Positions 43,631-52,509 of a stretch of DNA of 64,000 bases are shown piece by piece. A program made the position numbers and the translations under genes. Position 1 is the stretch's first letter. The number at the start of each line of letters is the position of its first letter. The stretch comes from Rossellomorea marisflavi (GTDB lineage: Bacteria > Bacillota > Bacilli > Bacillales > Bacillaceae_B): NCBI RefSeq assembly GCF_009806575.1, contig NZ_CP047095.1, positions 3,910,001 through 3,974,000 of the forward strand, in the 5' to 3' direction. The notes under the pieces are model-generated. The model was not told the DNA's origin. It ran no database searches and saw only the letters and a program-made list of their open reading frames with translations.

Positions 43631-45067
43631 CTATCTAATAGGAAACTCCACCACAAACATCGTTCCTTCAGACGAGCTACGCTCCAGGCGAAGGCTGCCT
43701 CCGTGGGCCTGGGCGAGCATCCGGGAAAACGGCAGTCCCAGTCCGAGACCACGCGTCTTGAGCTTCTTCTCTTCCCCGCGGTAGAAGCGTTCAAAAATCA
43801 GTGCTTGTTCGGCTTCCGGAATCCCGCTCCCAGTGTCGCTGACCGATATGGTGCAGGAGTCCCCCGCCCGCTCGAGCTTCACACGCAAACTGCCATCCGC
43901 TTCTGGTAGGGCCTGGCGCGCGTTGTTCAGGAGGTTGATGAGGATCTGCTCGACCCGCAGGGTATCCACGTCCGCTTCCATGTCTTCAGGAGGTGTCTCC
44001 ACTTCCAGCTGGAACGACTCGTTCACCTGGGTCTGCTTCCACTGATTCACGATATCCTCCACAAGGTCGTTCATGGAGACGGTCTCTTTCCGCACGGGGA
44101 TGGCTCCTGATGAGAAGGAGTTGAAGTCAAGAAGATCACCGATCATCCGCTGCAGGCGGTCCACTTCCTTCAGGGAGATGTCGAGGAATTCCTTCGCTTC
44201 GTCCTCGGTCACGACCTCGTCCTTCACCGCCTGGATGAGGCCGCTGATGGAGGTAACCGGCGTCTTCAGATCATGGGTGACACCGGCAAGGAGTTCCGAT
44301 CTGAGCTGTTCCAGATGCTGAAGCTTCTCGGCCATCTGCTGGAAGGAGTCCACGAGCTCATAAATTTCCTTCTCCTTGGCGGGTTCTTTCAGGCTGACGT
44401 TGTAATTCCCTTCGCTTACGACTCTTGCCGCACTCGCGACTTCCGAGATCGGAGCCGACAGCTTGCGTGACAGATAGTAGATGACGAGCCAGCCAAGCAA
44501 ACCGAGGCTCACCAGGAGGATGGCGAGTAGCCGGTACTCCTGGTTCACTTTCCCGAGATCCTTCTCAAGGTTCAGCATGACCACATAGCCGAGGACATCG
44601 TCTCCGTTTTTCACCGGCTGGCTGATGGCGTACGCCTTCCCTTCTTCACCGAGGGCGATTTCCACTTTCCTCTTCTCAAAGAAAGTCGTCGAGATCTTTT
44701 GTGCCTGTGGCTGAGCTCCCGGTGGTCCTCCGCGGAAATGGTTCTTGTCGGAGAGGACGTTGCCTTCGGGGTCGACGACGAAGGTGGACGGCGGCTCATC
44801 AAGGTTCAGGAGCTTGCTCCGCTCTTCGACGACGTCCTTCAAGACAGGCGGAATGAGGATCTGTCCGTCTTCCGTCACGATCCGGTCGGCGAGCTCCTGG
44901 GCCATGACCTGGGTCAGGTTCAGGCGGTTATCGATCGTCGTCTTCCTGATCCAGATCGCCGAGATGAGGGCGATGACGAGGAGTCCGACGACGAGGGTGA
45001 TGAGGTAGCGGGTCGTCCAGTAGCGGAGGAGCGTCTGGCGGCCCGGCTCTTTAGCCTTGGTGAACAC
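43631..45067 (-). CDS. Sensor histidine kinase
   Basis: 478 aa from a GTG at 45067. Membrane segment 1 (LITLVVGLLVIALISAIWI), an extracellular sensor domain of about 130 aa with Pro/Gln-rich FRGGPPGAQPQAQK, membrane segment 2 (LLAILLVSLGLLGWLVIYYL), HAMP (about 205-255), HisKA with phospho-acceptor His in GVTHDLKTPVTSISGL, and HATPase (INLLNNARQAL, DTGSGIPEAE, GLGLGLPFSRML). Its start overlaps the response regulator gene by 17 bp. Layout resembles BaeS/CssS-type envelope stress kinases; the signal is unknown. Confidence 0.92.
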   Translation of the reverse strand: MFTKAKEPGRQTLLRYWTTRYLITLVVGLLVIALISAIWIRKTTIDNRLNLTQVMAQELADRIVTEDGQILIPPVLKDVVEERSKLLNLDEPPSTFVVDPEGNVLSDKNHFRGGPPGAQPQAQKISTTFFEKRKVEIALGEEGKAYAISQPVKNGDDVLGYVVMLNLEKDLGKVNQEYRLLAILLVSLGLLGWLVIYYLSRKLSAPISEVASAARVVSEGNYNVSLKEPAKEKEIYELVDSFQQMAEKLQHLEQLRSELLAGVTHDLKTPVTSISGLIQAVKDEVVTEDEAKEFLDISLKEVDRLQRMIGDLLDFNSFSSGAIPVRKETVSMNDLVEDIVNQWKQTQVNESFQLEVETPPEDMEADVDTLRVEQILINLLNNARQALPEADGSLRVKLERAGDSCTISVSDTGSGIPEAEQALIFERFYRGEEKKLKTRGLGLGLPFSRMLAQAHGGSLRLERSSSEGTMFVVEFPIR

Positions 45068-45737
45068 TGAACTGGTACCCCAATCCCCTGAGCGTGCGGA
45101 TCTCCCCCTGCTCCTTCGGCCACTCCTCCAGTGACTTCCGGATCCGCTTCACGGCAAGATCCACGGCGCGGTCGCTTCCTTCATAATCCATGCCCCACAC
45201 CCGGTCAATGAGCTGCTCGCGTGTGAACGTCTGATTCGGATGGTCAGCGAGAAAAAGGAAAACGGAAAGATCCCGCGGCGTCAGGGTGATCTCCTCCCCT
45301 TTCAAGTGAACGGTATGGGACTGGCGATTTATTTTCAGATCACCATAGAGCCTTACACTTCCCGTATCGTACACGGGGCCGCTCCGCCTCAGGACGGCCT
45401 GGACGCGCGCGACGACTTCATCCCCGATGAACGGCTTCGCGATGTAATCATCGGCACCCGATGTCAGCCCCTTGAGGCGGTAGTCCACGTCGCCGAGGGC
45501 CGTGAGCATGATGACAGGCGTCGGCGCAAGAGTCCTAATCGACTCCAGGACCGACCAGCCATCTCCGTCAGGCAGCATGACATCAAGAAGCACAAGATCC
45601 GGCTGCACATTGGTATAATCCTTCATGGCTTCCCTACCTGAGTACGATTGCACAACGTCAAAGCCGCTTTTCGCCAGGTACGCCTTCAGGACCCTGGATA
45701 TGGTGATTTCATCTTCAACGATCTGTATGGTTTTCAT
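45051..45737 (-). CDS. OmpR/PhoB-family response regulator
   Basis: 228 aa, TATAGGAGG before the ATG. Receiver domain (1-120) with phospho-acceptor Asp in DLVLLDVMLPDGDG, T in VIMLTALGD and K in YIAKPF; winged-helix DNA-binding domain (about 130-226; LTPRDLSVFLFLADHPNQTFTREQL, DRAVDLAVKRIRKSL, RTLRGLGYQF). Partner of the histidine kinase that follows. The secreted helical-repeat gene upstream on the same strand could be a target. Confidence 0.94.
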   Translation of the reverse strand: MKTIQIVEDEITISRVLKAYLAKSGFDVVQSYSGREAMKDYTNVQPDLVLLDVMLPDGDGWSVLESIRTLAPTPVIMLTALGDVDYRLKGLTSGADDYIAKPFIGDEVVARVQAVLRRSGPVYDTGSVRLYGDLKINRQSHTVHLKGEEITLTPRDLSVFLFLADHPNQTFTREQLIDRVWGMDYEGSDRAVDLAVKRIRKSLEEWPKEQGEIRTLRGLGYQFSVHQG

Positions 45738-45800
45738 ATGAGAAATCCTCCTATAGAAGCATTATAAAGGAAAAACGGGTGGGGAAGAAATGCTTGGGGA

Positions 45801-45834
45801 AAAAGAAAGAGTGCCAGGGGGACGGCACTCTCAT
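45801..45834 (-). terminator. Terminator of the secreted repeat-protein gene
   Basis: AGAGTGCC and GGCACTCT arms with TTTCTTTTT after it on the minus strand. Confidence 0.75.
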
Positions 45835-45848
45835 TTATATGAAAGGGG

Positions 45849-46619
45849 TCAAAGGGTCACGCTGGTCTGGGATGCATCCAGATCGGTCTTGTCTTCAGAC
45901 TGATCGCCTTCCTTCGTACTGCTGTCTGGACCGTGATCACCGCCACCGCGCGGGCCTTTCATCTTCACCCCGAGATCCTCAAGCTGCTCATGCGCTTCTT
46001 CCCGGGTGATGGTCCCCTCGACCGCCTTCTTCAGGATGGCCTGGGCTTTTTTCTTCGTTGCTGCATCCAGATCGGCAAACGGATCCGGCATCTTGTCGAG
46101 GTCCAAGTCGATATCAAGCTCATCAAGCTCCTTCTGCGCCTCTTCCTTCGTGATCATGCCGGCCATGTAGCGGTCGCGGATGTCATGGGTCTTCTGGTGA
46201 GTCTCCTCATCCATCCCGTCCGGTCGCTGCGGCATCTCGATACCGAGGTCAGCGATCTTTTCATTCGCTTCTTCCTCTGTCAGATCACCCGACTTCACCT
46301 GATCACGGATGTCATCCAGCTTCTGTCTGGTCTCATCATCAAGCTCCATGCCAGGCCCACCGTGATTACCACCGCGCCCCGGACGACGGATCCCCAACTC
46401 ATCGAGCTTTTCTTTCGCCTCATCCCTCGTGATGGTCCCATCCTCCACCTTGCCCTTGATATCATCCAGCTTGGACTTTGTTTCCTCATCAAGCTGCTGC
46501 TTCTCCTCCACCTGCGGCTGATCCGCCGTCTCCTGTGTCGTCGCCGTATACGCAGCCGGCGCCAGGATTCCCAATGACAATGCACCCGCCACCACTTTTG
46601 CCGATAGTACATTCAACAT
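45849..46619 (-). CDS. Secreted protein with four helical repeats
   Basis: 256 aa, GGAGGTAGGTAAG before the ATG. Signal peptide (VVAGALSLGILAPAAYTA). Four repeats of about 45 residues, each with a DDxxxKLDDI-type helix and a GTITRDEAKEKLDELGI-type hairpin (GDLTEEEANEKI, GMITKEEAQKEL, GTITREEAHEQL). The second helix pairs resemble SHOCT-like or EF-hand-like hairpins but lack a canonical calcium loop. Gly/His-rich linkers (RRPGRGGNHGGPG, GPRGGGDHGPD) separate some. Upstream of the two-component genes on the same strand but with its own terminator. Function unknown; an exported metal-binding or envelope stress protein is a guess. Confidence 0.75.
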   Translation of the reverse strand: MLNVLSAKVVAGALSLGILAPAAYTATTQETADQPQVEEKQQLDEETKSKLDDIKGKVEDGTITRDEAKEKLDELGIRRPGRGGNHGGPGMELDDETRQKLDDIRDQVKSGDLTEEEANEKIADLGIEMPQRPDGMDEETHQKTHDIRDRYMAGMITKEEAQKELDELDIDLDLDKMPDPFADLDAATKKKAQAILKKAVEGTITREEAHEQLEDLGVKMKGPRGGGDHGPDSSTKEGDQSEDKTDLDASQTSVTL

Positions 46620-46872
46620 CTTACCTACCTCCAGTTCATTTTGAATTTGTAGATTTTAGCCTTGCAAGATTGATTGTAGGGGGTGAATGTGTCAGGAGGA
46701 TGTCGGGGGAGAAACTTATCTTCCTGAATTCGCTACTAATTCAGGTTTATCCATGGTTATTTCTGTATATAAACCTTTATATAAGAAAATCCCCCACCAC
46801 GAAACTTTAATACATCACTCAAAGAATGAGACGCATATGCCATCAATTCCAGATTAGAGAAGAGGTTAAGGT

Positions 46873-47202
46873 ATGGGTTATGATTCTTTGATCAAAGCTT
46901 TAAAAGACCATAGGAAATCTACCATAGTAATGGAGTGGGAAAATGGACTGAAAGTAAGTGGGAAATTAGATACTATTTTTGAAACAGATAATGGATATGA
47001 AGATGATGATGTTAATTTCAAAGAATACGACTCAGCTATATCTAGAGTGGATAACATTTTATCTGAACCATATGACGTGAACAATGTTATTTATAAGTGG
47101 CTGGCTAATAATCAGGGTGATCTTATAGAGGTATCACTTTATAATGACTGTCCGAGTATACTTAAACTAACAAACGGAATAACAATCTGGAAACACCGCT
47201 AA
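46873..47202 (+). CDS. Hypothetical protein, 109 aa
   Basis: ATG at 46873 with AAGAGGTTAAGG upstream. Acidic cytosolic protein (EWENGLKVSGKLDTIFETDNG, YEDDDVNFKEYDSA) with a small beta-rich look; low GC and different codon use from the neighbouring tre genes, suggesting transfer. It resembles stand-alone immunity-type proteins but nothing nearby is a toxin. Followed by a strong terminator. Confidence 0.6.
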   Translation: MGYDSLIKALKDHRKSTIVMEWENGLKVSGKLDTIFETDNGYEDDDVNFKEYDSAISRVDNILSEPYDVNNVIYKWLANNQGDLIEVSLYNDCPSILKLTNGITIWKHR

Positions 47203-47251
47203 TCCACTATTAAAATATGCAATGAAAACTATTTTAAAGTCGTCACACCAA

Positions 47252-47297
47252 CCCCAAAATGGGTATCTACAACAGGATGCCCATTTTGGGGTTTTTG
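47252..47297 (+). terminator. Intrinsic terminator
   Basis: CCCCAAAATGGG and CCCATTTTGGGG, a perfect 12-bp stem, followed by TTTTT. Confidence 0.85.
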
Positions 47298-47344
47298 CTA
47301 TGAAGTATTATAGTCATCAAATATGAAAACGCTATACATTTTCA

Positions 47345-47420
47345 TTGACAACATGTATATACAAGATTACAATTGAACTATATCTTGTATATACAACACA
47401 GTATTTTGGAAGCGTTACCG
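47345..47420 (+). promoter_or_regulatory. treP promoter with two TreR operators and a cre site
   Basis: TTGACA (47345-47350) and TACAAT (47368-47373) are 17 bases apart. A TreR box ATGTATATACAA (47353-47364) fills the spacer, and a perfect one, TTGTATATACAA (47385-47396), lies just downstream of the start point. TTGGAAGCGTTACCG (47406-47420) fits the catabolite-responsive element at 14 of 15 positions. Expected control: repression by TreR unless trehalose 6-phosphate is present, and CcpA repression in glucose. Confidence 0.85.
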
Positions 47421-47500
47421 ATAGATTAGGAGTTTCTACTCATTCCATATGGGGAATGGTTGTTACAAATGTAAGCGAACACATTTTGGGAGGGATACAC

Positions 47501-48916
47501 ATGAGTGTGGATAGACAATCGGTTAAACAGATCATCGAGGCCATCGGGGGAGCGGACAATATTTCGACCGCGACGCACTGCGTGACACGTCTTCGTCTTA
47601 TTCTGAAGGATGAAGGAAAAGTAGATAAAGAGAAATTGGATGATATCGATATCGTAAAGGGATCATTCTCTTCAAACGGACAGTTCCAGGTCGTCATCGG
47701 GCAGGGGCTCGTCGATAAGGCCTATAAAATCCTTGCTGAGGAAACAGGCATCCAGGAAGTATCAAAGGAAGATGTAAAGAATGAAGCATCCAAGAATTTG
47801 AATCCGCTTCAACGGGCCATCAAGACCCTGGCTGACATCTTCATCCCGATCCTGCCGGCCATCGTCATGGCGGGTCTGTTGATGGGGCTGAACAATATCC
47901 TTACGGGTCCCGGGATCTTTTTCGACGATAAATCCGTCATCGACGTCTATCCACAATGGGCAGACCTCACCAATATCATCAACCTGATCGCCAACACGGC
48001 CTTCACCTTCCTGCCTGCACTCATCGGTTGGTCGGCCATGAAGCGTTTTGGGGGAAATCCGCTGCTTGGGATTGTCCTTGGATTGATTCTTGTCCATCCG
48101 GACCTTCTCAATGCATGGGCATACGGATCTGCTGAAAAAATCCCGACGTGGAACATCTTCGGTCTTGAAATCGATAAAATCGGGTATCAGGGACAAGTCC
48201 TCCCGATCCTCGTTGCTTCTTATGTATTAGCGAAAATTGAGCGTTTCTTGGATAAACATGTTCATGATTCCATCAAACTGTTGGTTGTAGCACCTGTTGC
48301 CTTGCTCGTCACTGGACTGCTTTCATTCATCGTCATCGGTCCGATCACGTTCTTCATCGGTAACCAACTGACAGACGGCGTCATCTGGATCTTCAGTCAC
48401 TTCGGTTGGCTCGGTGGCCTACTGTATGGTGGATTGTACGCAGTCATGGTCATCACCGGGATGCACCATACGTTCCTGGCCGTCGACCTGCAGCTCGTAT
48501 CCAACACAGGCGGAACATTCCTATGGCCGATCCTGGCACTATCCAACATCGCACAAGGATCTGCCGCACTCGCCATGATGTTCCTTGCGAAAAAACAAAA
48601 CCAAAAGCTGAGCGGCCTGGCCGGTACCTCCGCCCTATCCGCTTATCTCGGAGTCACTGAACCTGCCATGTTCGGGGTCAACCTGCGCTACAAATTCCCG
48701 TTCATCGCAGCCATCATCGGTTCCGCCGTCGGAGGCGTCCTGCTGGCCACAACAGGCACCGAAGCCTTCTCCATCGGCGTAGGAGGAATCCCAGGTATCT
48801 TCTCCTTCAAACCGCAATACTACCTGACATTCGCCATCGGAATGGTCATCTGTATCATCATCCCATTCCTGCTCACCATCCTATTTGCCAAATTCAGCAA
48901 AAACAAAATCAGCTAA
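47501..48916 (+). CDS. treP: Trehalose-specific PTS EIIBC
   Basis: 471 aa from the ATG at 47501 (GGGAGGG upstream). Imports trehalose as trehalose 6-phosphate. EIIB (1-80) with phosphorylated Cys in ISTATHCVTRLRLIL; EIIC (about 105-465) with LPAIVMAGLLMGLNNILTG, FTFLPALIGWSAMKRFGGNP, ITGMHHTFLAVDLQL and GVTEPAMFGVNLRYKFPF. No EIIA domain. Trehalose specificity rests on the TreR operators in its promoter and the trehalose-6-phosphate hydrolase gene downstream. Confidence 0.93.
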   Translation: MSVDRQSVKQIIEAIGGADNISTATHCVTRLRLILKDEGKVDKEKLDDIDIVKGSFSSNGQFQVVIGQGLVDKAYKILAEETGIQEVSKEDVKNEASKNLNPLQRAIKTLADIFIPILPAIVMAGLLMGLNNILTGPGIFFDDKSVIDVYPQWADLTNIINLIANTAFTFLPALIGWSAMKRFGGNPLLGIVLGLILVHPDLLNAWAYGSAEKIPTWNIFGLEIDKIGYQGQVLPILVASYVLAKIERFLDKHVHDSIKLLVVAPVALLVTGLLSFIVIGPITFFIGNQLTDGVIWIFSHFGWLGGLLYGGLYAVMVITGMHHTFLAVDLQLVSNTGGTFLWPILALSNIAQGSAALAMMFLAKKQNQKLSGLAGTSALSAYLGVTEPAMFGVNLRYKFPFIAAIIGSAVGGVLLATTGTEAFSIGVGGIPGIFSFKPQYYLTFAIGMVICIIIPFLLTILFAKFSKNKIS

Positions 48917-48928
48917 AACAGTTGAACC

Positions 48929-48946
48929 AACTTGTATATACAAGTT
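48929..48946. promoter_or_regulatory. Third TreR operator, after treP
   Basis: AACTTGTATATACAAGTT is a perfect 18-bp palindrome containing the TreR box. Flanking TTGAAC (48922-48927) and TTAAAA (48945-48950) give a weak promoter with the same operator-in-spacer layout as the treP promoter. It is directly followed by the terminator at 48954. Confidence 0.7.
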
Positions 48947-48953
48947 AAAATGA

Positions 48954-48988
48954 GGGAGCGACAAGGACAACCAGTCCCGCTCCCTTTT
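48954..48988 (+). terminator. Terminator after treP
   Basis: GGGAGCG and CGCTCCC arms with a 17-base loop and a five-T tail, 37 bp after the treP stop. Confidence 0.75.
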
Positions 48989-49112
48989 TACTAACTAAAA
49001 AGAAAAGCAACCTGGTTAGGTCGCTACACACAATTGATTTTGGACAGAATGGGGAATGGTAGCCTTAAAGAGAAGGGGCATGTATATAAACAACCATGAA
49101 GTAGGACAGGAA

Positions 49113-49290
49113 TGTCGAACATACCATCCTACCTACCACCATAAAGTGCCTTGCAGCGAAGGCCACCTGACTCCTACGGGAATAGAGGGTAGCTTGAGAC
49201 CCTGGAGGCGCAGCCGAAGCGGCTCAACACCCTCCCGAGGAAAGCAGGTGGCCGCAGCGGAAAGGCACGAACCCAATCAAATAGTCTATG
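49113..49290. repeat. Intergenic repeat, copy 1 (about 178 bp)
   Basis: From TGTCGAACATACCATCCT to GAACCCAATCAAATAG. Shares most of its length with copy 2, including TGCCTTGCAGCGAAGG, CTTGAGACCCTGGAGGCGC, AGCCGAAGCGGCTCAAC and CCGCAGCGGAAAGGCA. GC-rich core with many short self-complementary segments, so it is probably a structured, non-coding repeat of the type scattered in Bacillaceae genomes. Confidence 0.75.
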
Positions 49291-49325
49291 AAATAGAAGA
49301 ATTTTTTCACACCTATTAAAACGGA

Positions 49326-49504
49326 TGTCGAACATACCATCCTCTCTATCACAACAAGTGCCTTGCAGCGAAGGGCGGCCGACTCCTTCGGGAATAGAGG
49401 CAAGCTTGAGACCCTGGAGGCGCAGCCGAAGCGGCTCAACTGACTCCCCGAGGAAAGCGGACGACCGCAGCGGAAAGGCAAGAACCCAATCAAATAACCC
49501 ATGA
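49326..49504. repeat. Intergenic repeat, copy 2 (about 178 bp)
   Basis: Direct repeat of copy 1 in the same orientation, 35 bp further on, ending just before the treA leader. Differences between the copies in the GC-rich core are often paired (GGCCACC/GGTGGCC in copy 1, GGGCGGCCG/CGGACGACC in copy 2), as expected for conserved RNA or DNA structure. Confidence 0.75.
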
Positions 49505-49545
49505 ACCACACCCTAAAAAACCACACTAAAAGGAAGGTGTCCCAA

Positions 49546-51240
49546 ATGACCCAACAACCACAACCATGGTGGAAAAAAGCAGCCGTCTACCAGATCTACC
49601 CCAAAAGCTTCAACGACACAACAGGAAACGGAGTCGGAGACATCCAAGGCATCACCCAGAAACTCGACTACCTCAACAAACTCGGCGTCGACGTCATCTG
49701 GCTCACCCCCATCTACGAAAGCCCGCAGCGCGACAACGGCTACGACATCAGCGACTACTTCTCCATCCACGCCGAATACGGCACCATGGAAGACTTCGAG
49801 AACCTCCTGAGCGAAGCACACGCCCGCGGCATCAAAATCATCCTCGACATCGTCATCAACCACACCTCCACAGAGAACCAGTGGTTCATCGAGTCACGTC
49901 AGTCAAAAGACAGCGAATACCGTGACTTCTACATCTGGCGCGATGGCAAGCCCGACGGATCCGAGCCGACGAACTGGCAGTCGAAGTTCGGAGGAAATGC
50001 CTGGCAGTATGACGAAGCGACCGGTCAATACTACCTTCATCTCTTCGACGTCACACAGGCAGACCTCAACTGGGAAAATGACGCTGTCCGCCGCAAGCTC
50101 TATGACATGATGCTCTTCTGGCTAGATAAGGGCGTCGACGGCTTCCGCCTGGACGTCATCAACTTGATTTCAAAAGATCAGCGTTTCCCTGATGACGACG
50201 GCTCCACGGCTCCCGGAGACGGACGCAAGTTTTACACGGACGGTCCTAAGGTCCATGATTACATGCAGGAGATGAACCGTGAAGTCTTCTCGAAGCACGA
50301 CATCATGACCGTCGGGGAGATGTCGTCTACGACGATCGATAACTGCATCAAATACTCACGTCCGGACCGGAACGAACTCAGCATGACGTTCAACTTCCAC
50401 CACTTGAAGGTGGATTACCCCGGCGGTGAGAAATGGACGGTCGCCGACTTCGACTTCCAGCAGCTCAAGGACATCCTTTCCACCTGGCAGAAGGAAATGC
50501 ACGACGGCGGAGGATGGAACGCCCTCTTCTGGTGTAACCACGACCAGCCACGGATCGTGAGCCGCTACGGAAATGACGGAGAGTTCCATAAGGAATCGGC
50601 GAAAATGCTCGCCACAACAATCCACATGATGCAGGGGACGCCTTATATTTACCAAGGAGAAGAATTCGGGATGACGAATCCGAAATTCACGAGCATCGAT
50701 GAGTACCGGGACGTGGAGTCGATCAATATGTTCAACATCATGAAAGAACAAGGGAAATCGGAAGACGAAATCCTTGAGATCCTGCGTCACAAATCCCGCG
50801 ACAACTCCCGTACTCCTGTTCAGTGGGATGGAAGTGAAAATGCAGGATTCACTACAGGACAGCCCTGGATCCCTGTTGCAAAGAACTTCCGGGAGTTTAA
50901 CGCTGAAGCCGCAATGGATGATCCATCATCTGTGTTCTATCATTACCAAAAGCTGATCAAGCTAAGGAAAGAGTACGACGTGATTACGGATGGTGATTAC
51001 CAGCTCATCCTTGAAGACGACCCACACCTGTTCGCCTATGTGCGCAACGGAGAGAATGAGAAACTGCTGGTGGTGAATAATTTCTACGGAACAGACGCCA
51101 CATTCACCCTGCCTGAAGAGGTGGACGTGAATGGGTGGACGAGTGACATCTTGCTCTCCAACTATGAAGATACCGCCAATGTTTATACCCATATGAACCT
51201 CAGACCTTATGAATCCGTCGTGTTCCGCTTGACGAAATAA
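49546..51240 (+). CDS. treA: Trehalose-6-phosphate hydrolase (GH13)
   Basis: 564 aa from the ATG at 49546 (AAAGGAAGG upstream). Splits trehalose 6-phosphate into glucose and glucose 6-phosphate. GH13 motifs: DVIWLTPIYESPQRDNGYDI, ILDIVINHTSTENQWF, DGFRLDVINLISK (nucleophile Asp), TVGEMSST (acid Glu), NHDQPRIVSRYG (third Asp); GTPYIYQGEEFGMTN and a C-terminal beta domain. In the DG(F/Y)R.DVIN region it matches TreC/TreA. Separated from treP by a terminator and two repeats, so it likely relies on read-through or its own promoter. Its first 350 bases are extremely C-rich at third codon positions. Confidence 0.95.
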   Translation: MTQQPQPWWKKAAVYQIYPKSFNDTTGNGVGDIQGITQKLDYLNKLGVDVIWLTPIYESPQRDNGYDISDYFSIHAEYGTMEDFENLLSEAHARGIKIILDIVINHTSTENQWFIESRQSKDSEYRDFYIWRDGKPDGSEPTNWQSKFGGNAWQYDEATGQYYLHLFDVTQADLNWENDAVRRKLYDMMLFWLDKGVDGFRLDVINLISKDQRFPDDDGSTAPGDGRKFYTDGPKVHDYMQEMNREVFSKHDIMTVGEMSSTTIDNCIKYSRPDRNELSMTFNFHHLKVDYPGGEKWTVADFDFQQLKDILSTWQKEMHDGGGWNALFWCNHDQPRIVSRYGNDGEFHKESAKMLATTIHMMQGTPYIYQGEEFGMTNPKFTSIDEYRDVESINMFNIMKEQGKSEDEILEILRHKSRDNSRTPVQWDGSENAGFTTGQPWIPVAKNFREFNAEAAMDDPSSVFYHYQKLIKLRKEYDVITDGDYQLILEDDPHLFAYVRNGENEKLLVVNNFYGTDATFTLPEEVDVNGWTSDILLSNYEDTANVYTHMNLRPYESVVFRLTK

Positions 51241-51250
51241 GTTCACCATA

Positions 51251-51287
51251 CAAAAACCGGGCAGCCCCTTCAGGCTGCCCGGTTTTT
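51251..51287. terminator. Two-way terminator after treA
   Basis: AAAAACCGGGCAGCC and GGCTGCCCGGTTTTT, a perfect 15-bp stem, between convergent treA and NUDIX genes. Confidence 0.9.
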
Positions 51288-51296
51288 ATATGGTGA

Positions 51297-51749
51297 TCAT
51301 ATCAAGCCAGGACTTAATTCGTTGATGATCCTCCTGGCTTTGGAGACCATCGGGGATGGCAAGTCATCAAGGGCGAAGTACCTGAGCTCCCGGGATTCTC
51401 CACTGGCCTCGAGGGTCCCTGTGACAGTATGCGTCACGTACACCGCTGTGACACCGTAGATTTGATCGCCGTTCGGGTAAGTGTGGCACTCATCCGGTCC
51501 CGAGAGGATCCGGATGAACTGCAGCTCCCCTGCGAGGAGCCCCGTTTCTTCATGAAATTCCCGGGCAGCCGTCTCTTCAAGGCTTTCCCCATACTCCATC
51601 ACACCGCCGGGAAGCCCCCATATATCGGCATCCGTCCGGTACTGAAGGAGTAGTTCTTTCTTCTCATTTATACACAGGACAGTGGATCCCACCACCATAA
51701 GTGGCCGGGTTCCCACCAATCTCCTCATTTCCCTGATGTAATCACTCAT
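51297..51749 (-). CDS. NUDIX hydrolase
   Basis: 150 aa from the ATG at 51749. Nudix box GGVMEYGESLEETAAREFHEETG is complete (Gx5Ex7REUxEExGU). It hydrolyses a nucleoside diphosphate linked to another group; the substrate cannot be told. Layout (PLMVVGSTVLCINEKKELLLQYR... DIWGLPGG) is that of ADP-ribose/ADP-sugar pyrophosphatase-like Bacillus proteins. Overlaps the phosphatase gene by 4 bp (ATGA). Confidence 0.9.
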   Translation of the reverse strand: MSDYIREMRRLVGTRPLMVVGSTVLCINEKKELLLQYRTDADIWGLPGGVMEYGESLEETAAREFHEETGLLAGELQFIRILSGPDECHTYPNGDQIYGVTAVYVTHTVTGTLEASGESRELRYFALDDLPSPMVSKARRIINELSPGLI

Positions 51750-52288
51750 CCCCACACCCTTTGGATGACAGGTGCGTCTATCGTGAAATCCAACCGATAG
51801 ATATCCGGGTTTGATAGGGTCTTCCACTGTGTGAAACCGAACGCATCATCGAATTTTTTCAGCAGAAGAGCCATCAGATTCCCATGGGTCGCCATGACCG
51901 TGACGGAGTGATGACCTTGAAGGATCTGATCGATTACCTCCATTCCCCTCTGCATCGCTTGGAGGCTCGACTCTCCTCCTGGATATGAAAGCTCCAGATC
52001 TGTGAAGGTCCGTTCCAGCATCGTGAGCCAATCGGGATGATACTGCCCCGTCAACACCCTTTCCGAGAGGCGGGGCTCTTCTACAAGGCGGATCCCGTGA
52101 TTCTCTGCCAGCCCCTTTACCGTCTGGACCGCCCTTAGATAAGGACTCGTCAAGATGGTATCGACATCGATATCTTTAAAAAATGCCGTGATACGCCCCG
52201 CCTGCTCTTCTCCTTCTGCGGTCAAGCGGGCATCAGGTGCCTGCCCTTCAGCTTTACAGTGGCGGACGAGATAGATGGTTTTCTCCAT
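51746..52288 (-). CDS. Histidine phosphatase superfamily protein
   Basis: 180 aa from the ATG at 52288 with AAAGGGGGAAAGAAC. Phospho-acceptor His in YLVRHCKAEGQ (usual RHG/RHC motif), LTAEGEEQA, ILTSPYLRAVQT and the second His in VMATHGNLMALLL, the phosphoglycerate-mutase-like fold. Substrate unknown. Forms a two-gene unit with the NUDIX gene, 4-bp overlap. Confidence 0.9.
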   Translation of the reverse strand: MEKTIYLVRHCKAEGQAPDARLTAEGEEQAGRITAFFKDIDVDTILTSPYLRAVQTVKGLAENHGIRLVEEPRLSERVLTGQYHPDWLTMLERTFTDLELSYPGGESSLQAMQRGMEVIDQILQGHHSVTVMATHGNLMALLLKKFDDAFGFTQWKTLSNPDIYRLDFTIDAPVIQRVWG

Positions 52289-52509
52289 GTTCTTTCCCCC
52301 TTTTATGTCATTATTCGATTCATGTAGAATAATACCCTTTTTTGTAAAAAGTTTGATTATATTCTCTGAATATGGGTATATAGTAACCTGTACCTTATCT
52401 CCTCTCAACTACCTCCTTTTTTGGTATCTTAGACCTATTTATCTTAAATGTTTCCATTTGATACCATAACATAGGTATATACAACACATTTTTGAAGGGG
52501 CTGAATCCT

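Noticed and set aside
52468..52482. TreR-like half-site (GGTATATACAAC) ahead of the YwqH-like gene
   Set aside because: Only one half matches the TTGTATATACAA palindrome and the gene has no link to trehalose.
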